From Bacillota bacterium (GTDB lineage Bacteria; Bacillota; Clostridia; Acetivibrionales; DSM-1351), in contig JAEYWA010000055.1 of assembly GCA_023431385.1 (NCBI GenBank), positions 1-54,385 of the forward strand: a stretch of DNA of 54,385 nt. The letters are read 5' to 3'. Under the pieces are notes generated by a model. That model was not told the origin of the DNA and ran no database searches. It saw only the letters and a program-made list of their open reading frames with translations. Below are positions 25,931 through 35,039 of the stretch, one piece after another. Position numbers and translations under genes: made by a program. The first letter of the stretch is position 1. Every line of letters starts with the position of its first letter.

Positions 25931-28900
25931 CTATGTATCGGGATAGCTTTGTTCCAAGTTATCAAACATAAGCTTCCAGACCTCATCATTTTCCCTGTCA
26001 TGAAGGAGCTTGAAGCTGTTTTCATTTTGTGTCAGATCAAACTGACAGATTGAGGAGTAGCTGCAATACTGACAGGAGGTTATTTTTTTCTTCTTATAGG
26101 GTTTTATGGGCACATTACCCTTCATAATTTCAGTACACAAATCTTTGAGCAGTTTCTTAACAAAGCCCCTTAAAATTGTGAACTGTTCCAGGGTAGCTAC
26201 AGAGGACTTTCCAAGCGTATCCCCCTTATTAATCCGGGCAGGGATAATCATTGAACTGCCTTCAATTTCATTGTCCATATGCTTGATCAGCTGAACATCT
26301 GCCAACAGCAGGCCCTTCATTTTCAGTTTTTTCATAATTGCAGCTTCCACTTCTTCAGGGGTAATAGCTCCTGAGCCCCTTACTATGGGGTCGTCCAATT
26401 TGAAATACAGCATACCGCCCGGATACACGCTGTCTTCGGTTTCCCTGTCTGAATTCTCCCATAGAGCATCCATATAGGTTATAAGCTGCATCTGCAGACC
26501 ATAGTAAACATCACTAAGTCTGAAATCCTTCTGACCTGATTTATAGTCAATAATTCTTAAATAAGTTCCTTCGTTAGTTTTAAGGGCATCCACCCTGTCT
26601 ATCCGACCAACGAGGGTTATTTTTTCTCCTGAATCCAATTCTATGGTTATGGGAGGGAACTTACCTCCTTCTCTAAAATCAACCTCATAGCCTATGGGTT
26701 CAAAGCTGCTCCTTCTTATATGCTCTGCGATAAGCCATACCGCTCTGGTAACAACTCTTTTGAGCCGTACAGTCAAGGCTCTGAACCTCTTTGAACCTCC
26801 CAATATGGTATTTCTCATACTATGAAGCTGGCTGTCTACTATTTGGGATACCTGCTCGGCACACCACTCCTTTGTAAACGCCCGCCAGGAAATCTCCTGC
26901 TCCTCCACCATTTTTGAAAATCTCTCTATGACCGAATGCATAAAGGTACCCACATCAGGCGGACTCAGCTGGTATATTCTGCGCTCCCTTGCACCGAGGC
27001 CGTATTGTACGTAATAGGCAAAGGGACAGGAGGTATACTTCTCCAGCCGTGATACGCTGGAATAGGCATTGCTGCCATATAGCAGACGTACCTTCTCCTT
27101 GCTTACCGGGAGCGCAATATTCTTGTATTTAAAGGCATTTCCCATTAATTCGCACTTTAGCTTCCACTCGAGCTGAGCTGAATACCACTCATATACAGCC
27201 TGCCAAAGCGGACTTATTTCAACACCGTTATTTTTATCCCTGAGAGCCAGTACAAGCTGATTGAACACCGGCTGAGGTGATGTTACAAGGTCAACATATT
27301 CCTCTGAATTTGCTGGCTTAATAAGATTACTTTTCCAGCTCACCTTTGGGAACAGCTTTTTTATCCTGGATATAATAATTGAAGGCCTCATGGTTTTTCC
27401 TTCATGATCGGCGATGGGCCAGCTCACCCTCAAATAATTTTTAGGTGTTGTCAAAGCTCTGTAAATAAGGTTTTGCTCATCAAACACCTGTGTTTTTGTA
27501 TCACTGGCCAGCTCGATACCCTTGCTGTTGAGCACAAGTCTGTCTGCATCCGATAGGATTCCTTCGTTCATTCCTGCTGACGGAAATATTCCGTCATTTG
27601 TACCCAGGATATATAAAGCTTTTATCTCATGACTCTTAGAATGCTCAACACTGCCTACTAGGACTTGATCAAGAGAAACTGGTATCGAGGAAATTTTATA
27701 CTCTGCCAAACCTATTTTAAGAATATTGGTAAATCGCTCAATTCCGATTGTGTCCTCCCCAAGTACTTCTACAACCTGATCAAAAACATCCATAAGAGTA
27801 TTCCAGACTTGTTCATATTCAGATGCGAGTCTGAGCTTTCCCGTTTGATTAAAGAACTCTATGTACTGCTCTATCTTTCGTTCTACACCCAGTTCTATCA
27901 GGTAATCATACAGACACACGCAATAGTCAGCTGCTTTTCTTCTTCCTCTGGTTTTTTCCCTGAAACGTAGGAGAGGCTCACAAATCAATTTTCGGGTTTC
28001 ATTTATTTCAAAAAGCAGCTGTTCTGTTTCATTGTCAAGCCTATCCTCAGGCAACAGCTCAGGCGTCATGGTCCAATCTGTATTTTGAGTCCATTTTGTT
28101 CCCTTGATCCCACAGGCCAGGACATAGTTCTCAATTTTATCTATTAAATTTTTATCGAAATCCAGCAGACCGGATTTTAGATATCTGAAAACTGACTCAT
28201 AGGACCAATTATCAATAAAAATTTCAAGCATCGACAAAACAAGTCTGATAAGCGGATGATTTGAAATTTCAGCCTTTGAGTCGATAAAGCAAGGAATTTC
28301 ATACTCTTCAAATATAGCTTCCATGAGCTCCTGATAGCCAGCAAGATTTCTTGTTACTACAGCTATATCCTTATACCTGAGACCGTTATCTCTGCACTGT
28401 CTGATAATATCTCTGGCACATTCTTCTATTTCGGTGTATATATTGATCGCTTCAAAAAGTTCTATATCCTGTGTGGGTTTTTGAAAAGCTCTGTAAGGAT
28501 ACGCAAAATAATTTTCCTCAAGACCGGCAAGCTCCTCACTGTCCTTGAATCTGGGAGAAACATTTTCACAGCATTGTACAGGAGGAAGTACATTCACAAG
28601 ATTAGCTCCTGCAATATTAATAAATTTCCTGTAAGCTTTTTTTGCAGAATAGAATACGTCGGATAAATCTGAATTCTCATCCTCTAGAACATCGGTACAA
28701 ATTGTAATATAGACCATACTTGCCTTACCCATCAGTTTTGATATTACCTCAAACTCCTGTGGAGTAAAGCCAGAAAAGCCATCTATCCAAATTTCTGCGT
28801 CATCGTACATATTTGTACAGTCAAGTTTCATTGATAAAAGCGTTAGTTCGTCGTCTGCATCTCTGTAACGAGCTGACAATAATTCTTCAAATTTTGAATA

Positions 28901-29386
28901 TATAAGCTTAATTTCTGATATTTTTTTATGAAGATAAGAATTTACTTCAAAACTTTTGAGAATATTTTCCAAGTCACAGGGATGAATATTATACCTTTTC
29001 AGTTCTGTTATAAGACCTGATATAGTATTGACAAATCCCTTACAACCTGCCGTCTTGTGAAAAATGGCAAAATCATCCTTCATTTTATCCAGTATATTAA
29101 AAAGAAGCATGCACTTTCCTGCGGGGTGAATATGCGGATATGTTATTCCACCTACTTCGTTAAGTACACGATAAGCCATTCTCCGGAAACTTAAAACTTC
29201 AGTCTTGAGAATACCACCCGTTTCCAAAACCTTTATCAGATCATACTCAGCCTGATAGGTGTATTGCTCCGGAACAAGCAATACCAGGCTTTTTGAGTTA
29301 TCCTCCGCTATTTTTGATTTTATTTGATTCAAGCAATGAAAGGATTTTCCGGAGCCTGCTCGTCCATATATAAATTGTAGGCTCAT
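25931..29386 (-). CDS. addB: ATP-dependent helicase/deoxyribonuclease subunit B (AddB)
   Basis: A 1151-residue partner of AddA. The N-terminal Walker A is GRAGSGKS (8-15). The C-terminal RecB-like nuclease has LRIIDYKSGQKD. One Cys in YTSCPFAYYVQYG and three in CQYCSYSSIC complete the four-Cys Fe-S cluster that staples the nuclease domain in AddB. Helicase motifs are partly degenerate, as in the family. GGAG lies 10 nt before ATG 29386. The addB-addA order is the usual Firmicutes arrangement. Confidence 0.97.
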   Translation of the reverse strand: MSLQFIYGRAGSGKSFHCLNQIKSKIAEDNSKSLVLLVPEQYTYQAEYDLIKVLETGGILKTEVLSFRRMAYRVLNEVGGITYPHIHPAGKCMLLFNILDKMKDDFAIFHKTAGCKGFVNTISGLITELKRYNIHPCDLENILKSFEVNSYLHKKISEIKLIYSKFEELLSARYRDADDELTLLSMKLDCTNMYDDAEIWIDGFSGFTPQEFEVISKLMGKASMVYITICTDVLEDENSDLSDVFYSAKKAYRKFINIAGANLVNVLPPVQCCENVSPRFKDSEELAGLEENYFAYPYRAFQKPTQDIELFEAINIYTEIEECARDIIRQCRDNGLRYKDIAVVTRNLAGYQELMEAIFEEYEIPCFIDSKAEISNHPLIRLVLSMLEIFIDNWSYESVFRYLKSGLLDFDKNLIDKIENYVLACGIKGTKWTQNTDWTMTPELLPEDRLDNETEQLLFEINETRKLICEPLLRFREKTRGRRKAADYCVCLYDYLIELGVERKIEQYIEFFNQTGKLRLASEYEQVWNTLMDVFDQVVEVLGEDTIGIERFTNILKIGLAEYKISSIPVSLDQVLVGSVEHSKSHEIKALYILGTNDGIFPSAGMNEGILSDADRLVLNSKGIELASDTKTQVFDEQNLIYRALTTPKNYLRVSWPIADHEGKTMRPSIIISRIKKLFPKVSWKSNLIKPANSEEYVDLVTSPQPVFNQLVLALRDKNNGVEISPLWQAVYEWYSAQLEWKLKCELMGNAFKYKNIALPVSKEKVRLLYGSNAYSSVSRLEKYTSCPFAYYVQYGLGARERRIYQLSPPDVGTFMHSVIERFSKMVEEQEISWRAFTKEWCAEQVSQIVDSQLHSMRNTILGGSKRFRALTVRLKRVVTRAVWLIAEHIRRSSFEPIGYEVDFREGGKFPPITIELDSGEKITLVGRIDRVDALKTNEGTYLRIIDYKSGQKDFRLSDVYYGLQMQLITYMDALWENSDRETEDSVYPGGMLYFKLDDPIVRGSGAITPEEVEAAIMKKLKMKGLLLADVQLIKHMDNEIEGSSMIIPARINKGDTLGKSSVATLEQFTILRGFVKKLLKDLCTEIMKGNVPIKPYKKKKITSCQYCSYSSICQFDLTQNENSFKLLHDRENDEVWKLMFDNLEQSYPDT

Positions 29387-29456
29387 AGCTTAAGTACTCC
29401 TTTTATTTTTTTTCGAATATTCGCCTGCATATATTTTTTAAGTTTTAACTAGGTTA

Positions 29457-30407
29457 TTAACCAGTGACTTTAAGAGTCTTGTCTGTTTTTTCTATTATAA
29501 ATGCTGCAATAATGTAAAATAATATTGCAGTTATAAGTGATGAAACAAAGCCTGCAACAGGATTCAATTCTGAGGTGAAGAATATTGTATTTGTAGGCAG
29601 AACGCTATCGGGATAACTGACAATTATAAAACAGAACAGATTATTAACCGCATGAACACCTAAAGCAGCCTCAAGAGAATTTGTTTTAATTGTTATCATA
29701 GCCAGCATCATCCCAAATACAAAATAGTTCAAAACCATACAAATAGTACTGAACACACCAATCTTATTGGCAGCATAAATCTCAGGATTTGCAAGATGCG
29801 GAAGTGTAAAAAGTACGCCGGAAATAACCGAAAGGACAAGTCCGTTCTTTATTTTAAGTCCGAAGCTCTGTATTACATAACCCCTAAATACAATTTCCTC
29901 AGCAGTAGTCTGAATTGGAGTCATAATCAAAATCAAAGGTAGCATGACCCAGAATTTACTTGGCTCAAAAGATACCGAGTAAGTTTCAGAATTTATTATG
30001 TAATCAACTCCTGTACCAATAAATAGTAATATTCCAAACACACCAAAGCCAATCCAGAAATTTGACCAGTTTATTTTTCCGCTATGATTCAAAACTGTTC
30101 CCAAAGGTCTGTTGTGTATAAATTTAATCGCAATAATAGCACCAGCAAGCATGCAAAAAATAGACAAATTTGAAAAAACAAAATTTGGTATCGGGTCAAC
30201 ATATCTATCAATAAACCCCATCGGATCAGTCTGCATAATAGGATCAAAAAGAGTATCGGGATTTGTAACCATAATATATATAATCGGAATTGAGGCTACT
30301 ATGCCACCGATTATAAAATAAAAATATAGTATAACCGCCGCTGACGAAACAAACCTTGATGTCTTTATACTGCCGAGCTTAGCAATTTCCTGATATTTAG
30401 TTATCAA
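29457..30407 (-). CDS. CPBP-family intramembrane metalloprotease
   Basis: A 316-residue polytopic membrane protein of the CPBP (CAAX protease/Abi) family. The catalytic motif EExxxR is at Glu170-Glu171-Arg175 (AEEIVFRG), with His204 in FTLPHL and a third histidine in the later HAVNNLF segment. Several hydrophobic helices are spaced through the protein. Relatives process prenylated or small peptides, and some protect against bacteriocins. It lies 70 bp upstream of addB on the same strand, but functional linkage is not implied. Substrate unknown. Confidence 0.92.
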   Translation of the reverse strand: MITKYQEIAKLGSIKTSRFVSSAAVILYFYFIIGGIVASIPIIYIMVTNPDTLFDPIMQTDPMGFIDRYVDPIPNFVFSNLSIFCMLAGAIIAIKFIHNRPLGTVLNHSGKINWSNFWIGFGVFGILLFIGTGVDYIINSETYSVSFEPSKFWVMLPLILIMTPIQTTAEEIVFRGYVIQSFGLKIKNGLVLSVISGVLFTLPHLANPEIYAANKIGVFSTICMVLNYFVFGMMLAMITIKTNSLEAALGVHAVNNLFCFIIVSYPDSVLPTNTIFFTSELNPVAGFVSSLITAILFYIIAAFIIEKTDKTLKVTG

Positions 30408-30631
30408 TAATTTAACCCTCCTAAAATGAATCTTTTAACCTGTTAATTATAACATTTTATAACAGTCTTTTAAATGTTTTTAATTGGTTAACCCCATTTA
30501 ACATTTACCACATTATTACAAAATTTAATTTATTATTCAATAATTTTTGGGTATATTAATTATAGAATAAATCATAAAATAATGAGAAAATTTGATTTGA
30601 CCAAAGTAGATTCAACTATTGGAGGTAATAT

Positions 30632-31549
30632 ATGTACGACATAATAATCATTGGAGGTGGACCGGCGGGCTATTCTGCAGCCCTTTACAGTTCAAGAGCC
30701 AAGTTTGACACACTTGTAATAGAAAGGATGTTCACAGGGGGGCAAATGGCCACAACAGATGTTATGGAAAATTATCCAGGTTTTGAAGAACCTATTGGTG
30801 GCTCTGACCTGGCCCTGAGAATGGAAAAGCAGGCAAGAAAATTCGGTACTGTTGTGCTTAATGATGAAGTAATTGAACTTGATCTGGATTCAAAGATTAA
30901 GGTTGTCAAAACACATAAAAACACATATGAGTGTAAAGCACTTATATTATGTATGGGTGCATACCCGAAAATGCTTGGTCTTGACAAGGAGGAAGCTTTC
31001 AGAGGAGCTGGTGTCTCATATTGTGCCGTGTGTGACGGAGCCTTTTACAAAAATAAAACTGTTGCCGTGGTTGGTGGAGGTGACACTGCTGTAGAAGATG
31101 CCTTGTATCTGGCAAGATTTTGTCCCAAAATCTATCTTATTCACAGAAGAGACAGCTTGAGGGCTACGAAAATTATGCAGGACGAATTATTTTGTAATAG
31201 AAAAATTGAATTGGTATGGGATTCAGTTGTCGAAGAAATTATTGGTCAGCATGGAGTTGAGGGATTAAAAGTAAAAAATCTGAAAACAAACGTAAGCTCT
31301 CAAATAGATGTTGATGGGCTATTTATAGCAATTGGCTTAAATCCTAACATCTCCTTAATTAATGGAAAAGTACAGCAAAGCAAGGAAGGGTATATTATTA
31401 CTGATGAAAGAATGCAAACAAACATTCCGGGTGTTTTTGCCGCAGGAGATATCCGTCAAAAGTTTTTAAGACAGGTTATTACTGCAGCTTCTGACGGAGC
31501 AACAGCCTCCTACTCAGCAGAACTATACATTACTGAGACCAAATGGTGA
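30632..31549 (+). CDS. trxB: Thioredoxin reductase-like FAD/NAD(P)H oxidoreductase
   Basis: A 305-residue flavoprotein with an N-terminal FAD motif IIGGGPAGYSAALYSSRA, redox-active Cys131-x-x-Cys134 (CAVCDGAF), an NADPH-binding motif VVGGGDTAVEDA (147-158) and a C-terminal GVFAAGDI FAD contact. Length and order match low-molecular-weight bacterial TrxB. It would transfer electrons from NADPH to thioredoxin. GGAGGT precedes ATG. No thioredoxin gene is adjacent, so the partner is elsewhere; a ferredoxin-dependent variant cannot be excluded. Confidence 0.93.
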   Translation: MYDIIIIGGGPAGYSAALYSSRAKFDTLVIERMFTGGQMATTDVMENYPGFEEPIGGSDLALRMEKQARKFGTVVLNDEVIELDLDSKIKVVKTHKNTYECKALILCMGAYPKMLGLDKEEAFRGAGVSYCAVCDGAFYKNKTVAVVGGGDTAVEDALYLARFCPKIYLIHRRDSLRATKIMQDELFCNRKIELVWDSVVEEIIGQHGVEGLKVKNLKTNVSSQIDVDGLFIAIGLNPNISLINGKVQQSKEGYIITDERMQTNIPGVFAAGDIRQKFLRQVITAASDGATASYSAELYITETKW

Positions 31550-31619
31550 AACCTTCCGCGTTTTTTTTAACTTCTTTCGGGAATTATAATCATGAATTCT
31601 TAAAAGAAAGGGTGATTAT

Positions 31620-32045
31620 ATGAAAGTAAGAGACGTAATGACCAAAAACGTTGCTTATGTTAATCCCGCAGCAAATGTTGCTGAGACAGCACAGCTCATG
31701 CAGCAGCATAACGTAGGATCTATCCCTGTTTGTGATCAGAGCGGTGTTGTAGGTATTATTACCGATAGAGATATTGTTGTAAGAACTGTTGCAACCGGTA
31801 AAAATCCTCAGCAGACTCCAGTAACCGAAGTTATGACTACAGGTGTAGCATGTGTCTCTCCTGATATGGATATGCACGATGTTGCCCAAAAAATGGCTAC
31901 AAGTCAGATTCGAAGAGTTCCTGTTATTGAAAACAATAACCTCGTTGGAATTGTAGCCCTAGGTGATGTGGCTGTTGATGCCAAATATTATACTCAAGTT
32001 GCTGATACACTTCAGAATATTTCGACACCCTCAATACCACAGTAG
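31620..32045 (+). CDS. CBS-domain protein
   Basis: A 141-residue protein made of two tandem CBS motifs (about residues 1-57 and 70-125), with the repeated patterns VRDVMTKNVAYV...VGIITDRDIV and VTEVMTTGVACV...RRVPVIENNNLVGIVALGDV. Such stand-alone pairs bind adenosine nucleotides and act as energy or stress sensors. AAAGGGTG lies ahead of the ATG. It follows trxB by 70 bp on the same strand and may be co-transcribed. The regulated target is unknown. Confidence 0.92.
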   Translation: MKVRDVMTKNVAYVNPAANVAETAQLMQQHNVGSIPVCDQSGVVGIITDRDIVVRTVATGKNPQQTPVTEVMTTGVACVSPDMDMHDVAQKMATSQIRRVPVIENNNLVGIVALGDVAVDAKYYTQVADTLQNISTPSIPQ

Positions 32046-32073
32046 TCTATCTTTTAAGACAATGTACTAATAC

Positions 32074-32097
32074 GAGGCCGACATTTTTGCCGGCCTC
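32074..32097 (+). terminator. Terminator after CBS gene
   Basis: GAGGCCG (32074-32080) pairs with CGGCCTC (32091-32097), followed by a T-rich run. It separates the rightward trxB-CBS unit from the convergent SLH gene. Confidence 0.9.
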
Positions 32098-32106
32098 TTT
32101 TATTTT

Positions 32107-33894
32107 TTATAATATGCTTGGGCTTACTATTTCTATCTCAGCACCAATGTTTTTGTAGTCAACAGCATGAGTAACATTCAACTTCATACCAGAACCATCA
32201 AGTTCCATAGCAGCATTGATTTTAGTCACCTGTTTGATAATATGACCGTTACTGTTAACATAAACATCAGTCTTCATGTTAAAGCCCTTGTTATAAATGT
32301 CCTCCATAGTCATGCTTTCACCAAGGAGGTCTGAAGGTATTAAAGCCTTCAATATTTCTTTGTCGGCTTTAACTTCATATTTGTTAACCTCTTCACCATT
32401 TATTAAAGCCTTTCCTGCAAAGTATATTTCCCTCTTTTCATAGGAATCAAGTATTTTTTGTGTTTCCGCTTTATCAGCTTCATAATCAAAATACATTATA
32501 CCCTGTTCAAGAGCTTCTTCCTCAGTAACGGTACTCCATATTCCGGTTTTCAGGTTTTTCGTATATATTTGTTGACCGATCTTAATAACATTATATTGAT
32601 TGGAAACTTCTCCATATAGAGGATCAAATGTAGTAACTTTTGTATTCGAGGTTGATTTAGAACCGTTATTTGCACCTTCCATAATATAGCTTAGGCCCAT
32701 CAGTTCTTCAAAGTTTGATGTCTCAGCCATGGACATTTCCAAACTTGACTTGTATTCTCTCTTATAATCAAGTAGCTTCTCATATGCGTTATAAAGTGCA
32801 GGATTATTTACCGAGGATGCATCTTTGATTACAATGAGATTTGTTTTTTCGTTCAGTTGTATAGTCATACTCATGGCAGAAGTAACCGCTTTTGCTGGTA
32901 CTAAAACGGCTTCGCCAGATACCTTTGGCGCTGCTGCTAGAGTAATGGCGTTGACTGCAGCGCCGGATTCTGCAAATGGATTCCCAGTGCCGGTATAATT
33001 AACATATGCAGTTTTATTATTAATACCTAAATGTATGTTTTTATCTCCTTCAGAGTTCTTAACAACAACTCTGCTCTTAGCCTCATCTACAGTTACACTT
33101 AGTCCCATATTCACAAAAGCTTCGACTGGTATGAGAAATTCTCCGTTTTCAAGTACAGAAGCTTCGGTTAACTTTATAACATCCCCGTTAAATGATATCA
33201 ACGGCTTTCTTAGACTATCGGCAGCCTGATTGATTCTTTCACTGTTATTAATAAAGTTATGTAGAATAACTGCTATCTGTTCTTTTGTGGCCTTTCCTGC
33301 CGGAGAAAAAGTATTTGAACCGGTTCCGCTCATTATTCCATTTGAAACTGCGAATTGGATAGAAGGTTTCGCCCATTCCGACATATTCTCTTCATCAATG
33401 AATTTTGTTAATGCATTCAGGCCCTGCTCTGCAAGAACCGCTTCTTTTGATACAGACAGGTAGTTCATAATCATTGAAGTCACCTGTTCTCTGGTACTCA
33501 GGGAATTGACTCCGAACTTCCCATTCCCTATACCGCTTATGATACCTGTCCGGCTGGCAGCCTCAACATAAGCGTAGGCCCAGTGTTTTGCCGAAACGTC
33601 ACTAAAGGTAGGAGTTTCAGGTAAATTAGTTATATCAATATTTAACGCTTTTACTATTATAGTTACCAATTCTACCCTGCTGATTTTTTTACCAGGGTTA
33701 AAATAACCGTATTGGTCTCCACTGATTACTTTATTGTTTACCATCCACTGTACAGCTTTTTTTGCATAAGCTGAAGCTTTAGAAAGGTCCTTTATGGCCT
33801 CAGCCTGCACTGGTAAAGTACCTGCCATTATTCCGGCAGATAGAACAGTAACCGTAATTAATTTTATCACTTTGCCCACCAACTTTGTACGCAT
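32107..33894 (-). CDS. Cell-surface protein: three SLH repeats, copper-amine-oxidase-N-like domain, C-terminal lipoprotein-like domain
   Basis: A 595-residue exported protein. A signal peptide ends near residue 32 (VQAEA). Three SLH repeats span about 37-215 (markers FNPGKKISRVELVTII, FSDVSAKHWAYAYVEAA, FSPAGKATKEQIAVIL) and anchor to cell-wall polysaccharide. A copper amine oxidase N-like domain follows (LIPVEAFVNMGLSVTVDE...VLVPAKAVTSAMS), a common non-catalytic module in Clostridia. The last ~230 residues form a beta-rich domain (IYTKNLKTGIWSTV, VYVNSNGHIIKQVTKI) resembling DUF6612/LolA-like surface modules. GAGGTG precedes ATG 33894. Its role at the cell envelope is unknown. Confidence 0.9.
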   Translation of the reverse strand: MRTKLVGKVIKLITVTVLSAGIMAGTLPVQAEAIKDLSKASAYAKKAVQWMVNNKVISGDQYGYFNPGKKISRVELVTIIVKALNIDITNLPETPTFSDVSAKHWAYAYVEAASRTGIISGIGNGKFGVNSLSTREQVTSMIMNYLSVSKEAVLAEQGLNALTKFIDEENMSEWAKPSIQFAVSNGIMSGTGSNTFSPAGKATKEQIAVILHNFINNSERINQAADSLRKPLISFNGDVIKLTEASVLENGEFLIPVEAFVNMGLSVTVDEAKSRVVVKNSEGDKNIHLGINNKTAYVNYTGTGNPFAESGAAVNAITLAAAPKVSGEAVLVPAKAVTSAMSMTIQLNEKTNLIVIKDASSVNNPALYNAYEKLLDYKREYKSSLEMSMAETSNFEELMGLSYIMEGANNGSKSTSNTKVTTFDPLYGEVSNQYNVIKIGQQIYTKNLKTGIWSTVTEEEALEQGIMYFDYEADKAETQKILDSYEKREIYFAGKALINGEEVNKYEVKADKEILKALIPSDLLGESMTMEDIYNKGFNMKTDVYVNSNGHIIKQVTKINAAMELDGSGMKLNVTHAVDYKNIGAEIEIVSPSIL

Positions 33895-33989
33895 TTGTCA
33901 CCTCTTAATATTATTGATTTACAATACACTTCACATATTATCAAGATTATTAATGCTGTACTAGCTGTAATTGTTACCATAATGCAGTA

Positions 33990-34754
33990 TTATTTATTCA
34001 TCCCGGTATACGTCAACACCGCATCTCTCAGGAACTCCGCAGCCCCCTCCTGAATTTTGTCATAGTATGCCTTAAAACGTTCATCATCAACATACATCTG
34101 AGCCACTCCTACATGAGCTTCCTTGCTGTAGCTGCCCCAAGAACAAGAAAGCCATTGGCGGTGCAGATCAGCTGCTTTCTGTCCAAGGCTTCCAGCAGGA
34201 TCGCCTGTTTCCATAGCCGCCTTCAATGTTTCATTTACTTCCTGACCTAGCTTTTCAAATTGCTGATACTGCTCATCTGTCATGTTCAGTAGTTTATTGT
34301 TGGATTCATTTACTGCTTTATCACCATACTTTTCTCTAATTTCCCTGCCGTATTTATCCTCATTTTCATCAACCAGTTTTTGTTTAAAGCCTTCAAATTT
34401 CTCTTTATCAGTCATTTTCAGTCTCCCTTCAGCTGCCTCCAAGGTTTTTTCAATATTGGACAGCAATATATCTATTTGATTTTTTTTTGCCAGAAGCTTT
34501 ATCCGATGATCTTTCAGGGCTTTGCAGCTACTATAGTCCGGTTGGGATATTATTTCTTTTATATCCTCGAGACTAACCTCTAATTCTCTGTAGAAGAGAA
34601 TTTGCTGTAATCTGTCAACTTCATTCTGGCCATAGATTCTGTATCCTGATGAATTTATTCTTGCCGGCTTTAAAATACCTATTTCATCATAATACCTTAG
34701 AGTTCTGGTGCTAACATCAGCAAGGGCCGCAAGTTTTTTTACCGTATATTCCAT
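33990..34754 (-). CDS. MerR-family regulator with TipAS ligand domain
   Basis: A 254-residue regulator. The MerR winged helix-turn-helix is at 1-70 (TVKKLAALADVSTRTLRYYDEIGIL), a coiled-coil dimerisation helix follows, and a TipAS domain fills about 130-250 (HRQWLSCSWGSYSKEAHVGVAQMYVDDERF). TipAL and Mta of this class bind amphipathic antibiotics and activate multidrug genes. ATG 34754 has no ribosome site of its own. It lies 2 nt after the stop of a 14-codon ORF with a strong site, so translation is probably coupled. A promoter with a 19-bp palindromic spacer upstream suggests autoregulation. Confidence 0.93.
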   Translation of the reverse strand: MEYTVKKLAALADVSTRTLRYYDEIGILKPARINSSGYRIYGQNEVDRLQQILFYRELEVSLEDIKEIISQPDYSSCKALKDHRIKLLAKKNQIDILLSNIEKTLEAAEGRLKMTDKEKFEGFKQKLVDENEDKYGREIREKYGDKAVNESNNKLLNMTDEQYQQFEKLGQEVNETLKAAMETGDPAGSLGQKAADLHRQWLSCSWGSYSKEAHVGVAQMYVDDERFKAYYDKIQEGAAEFLRDAVLTYTGMNK

Positions 34755-34756
34755 AT

Positions 34757-34801
34757 TCAGGCTAATGTCGGCTGTGAAACCATTAGATATTCATTCCGCA
34801 T
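34757..34801 (-). CDS. Leader peptide MRNEYLMVSQPTLA upstream of MerR/TipAS gene
   Basis: ATG 34801 is preceded 9 nt upstream by the very strong site GGAGGAGGTG. Fourteen codons end at TGA 34759-34757, two bases before the regulator ATG. The regulator lacks its own ribosome site, so the short ORF probably sets its translation. Whether the peptide itself has a role (for example drug-induced stalling) is inference. Confidence 0.6.
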   Translation of the reverse strand: MRNEYLMVSQPTLA

Positions 34802-34880
34802 AAGCCTCTTCACCTCCTCCTGGCTATTGCTTATACTAAATTGCACATATGGCCATTTGACTGATATAAGCTATAATTAA

Positions 34881-34911
34881 AATATACACCTTAACGCAGC
34901 GTTAATGTCAA
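34881..34911 (-). promoter_or_regulatory. MerR-type promoter with 19-bp spacer and operator palindrome
   Basis: On the minus strand TTGACA (34911-34906), a 19-bp spacer and TATATT (34886-34881). The spacer holds the perfect palindrome TTAACGC-A-GCGTTAA (34891-34905). Over-long 19-bp spacers with a central dyad are the textbook signature of promoters activated by MerR-family proteins. Confidence 0.88.
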
Positions 34912-35039
34912 TACTTTTTTGGTTCTCTCTTGTAAAATGAAAATAATTATATACATATATTAAATACTTTAGCACTAACCTTCACTTTTACCTATAAATG
35001 TACATAAACTAAATAAGTAAATAATTTTAAGAGGTTTTT

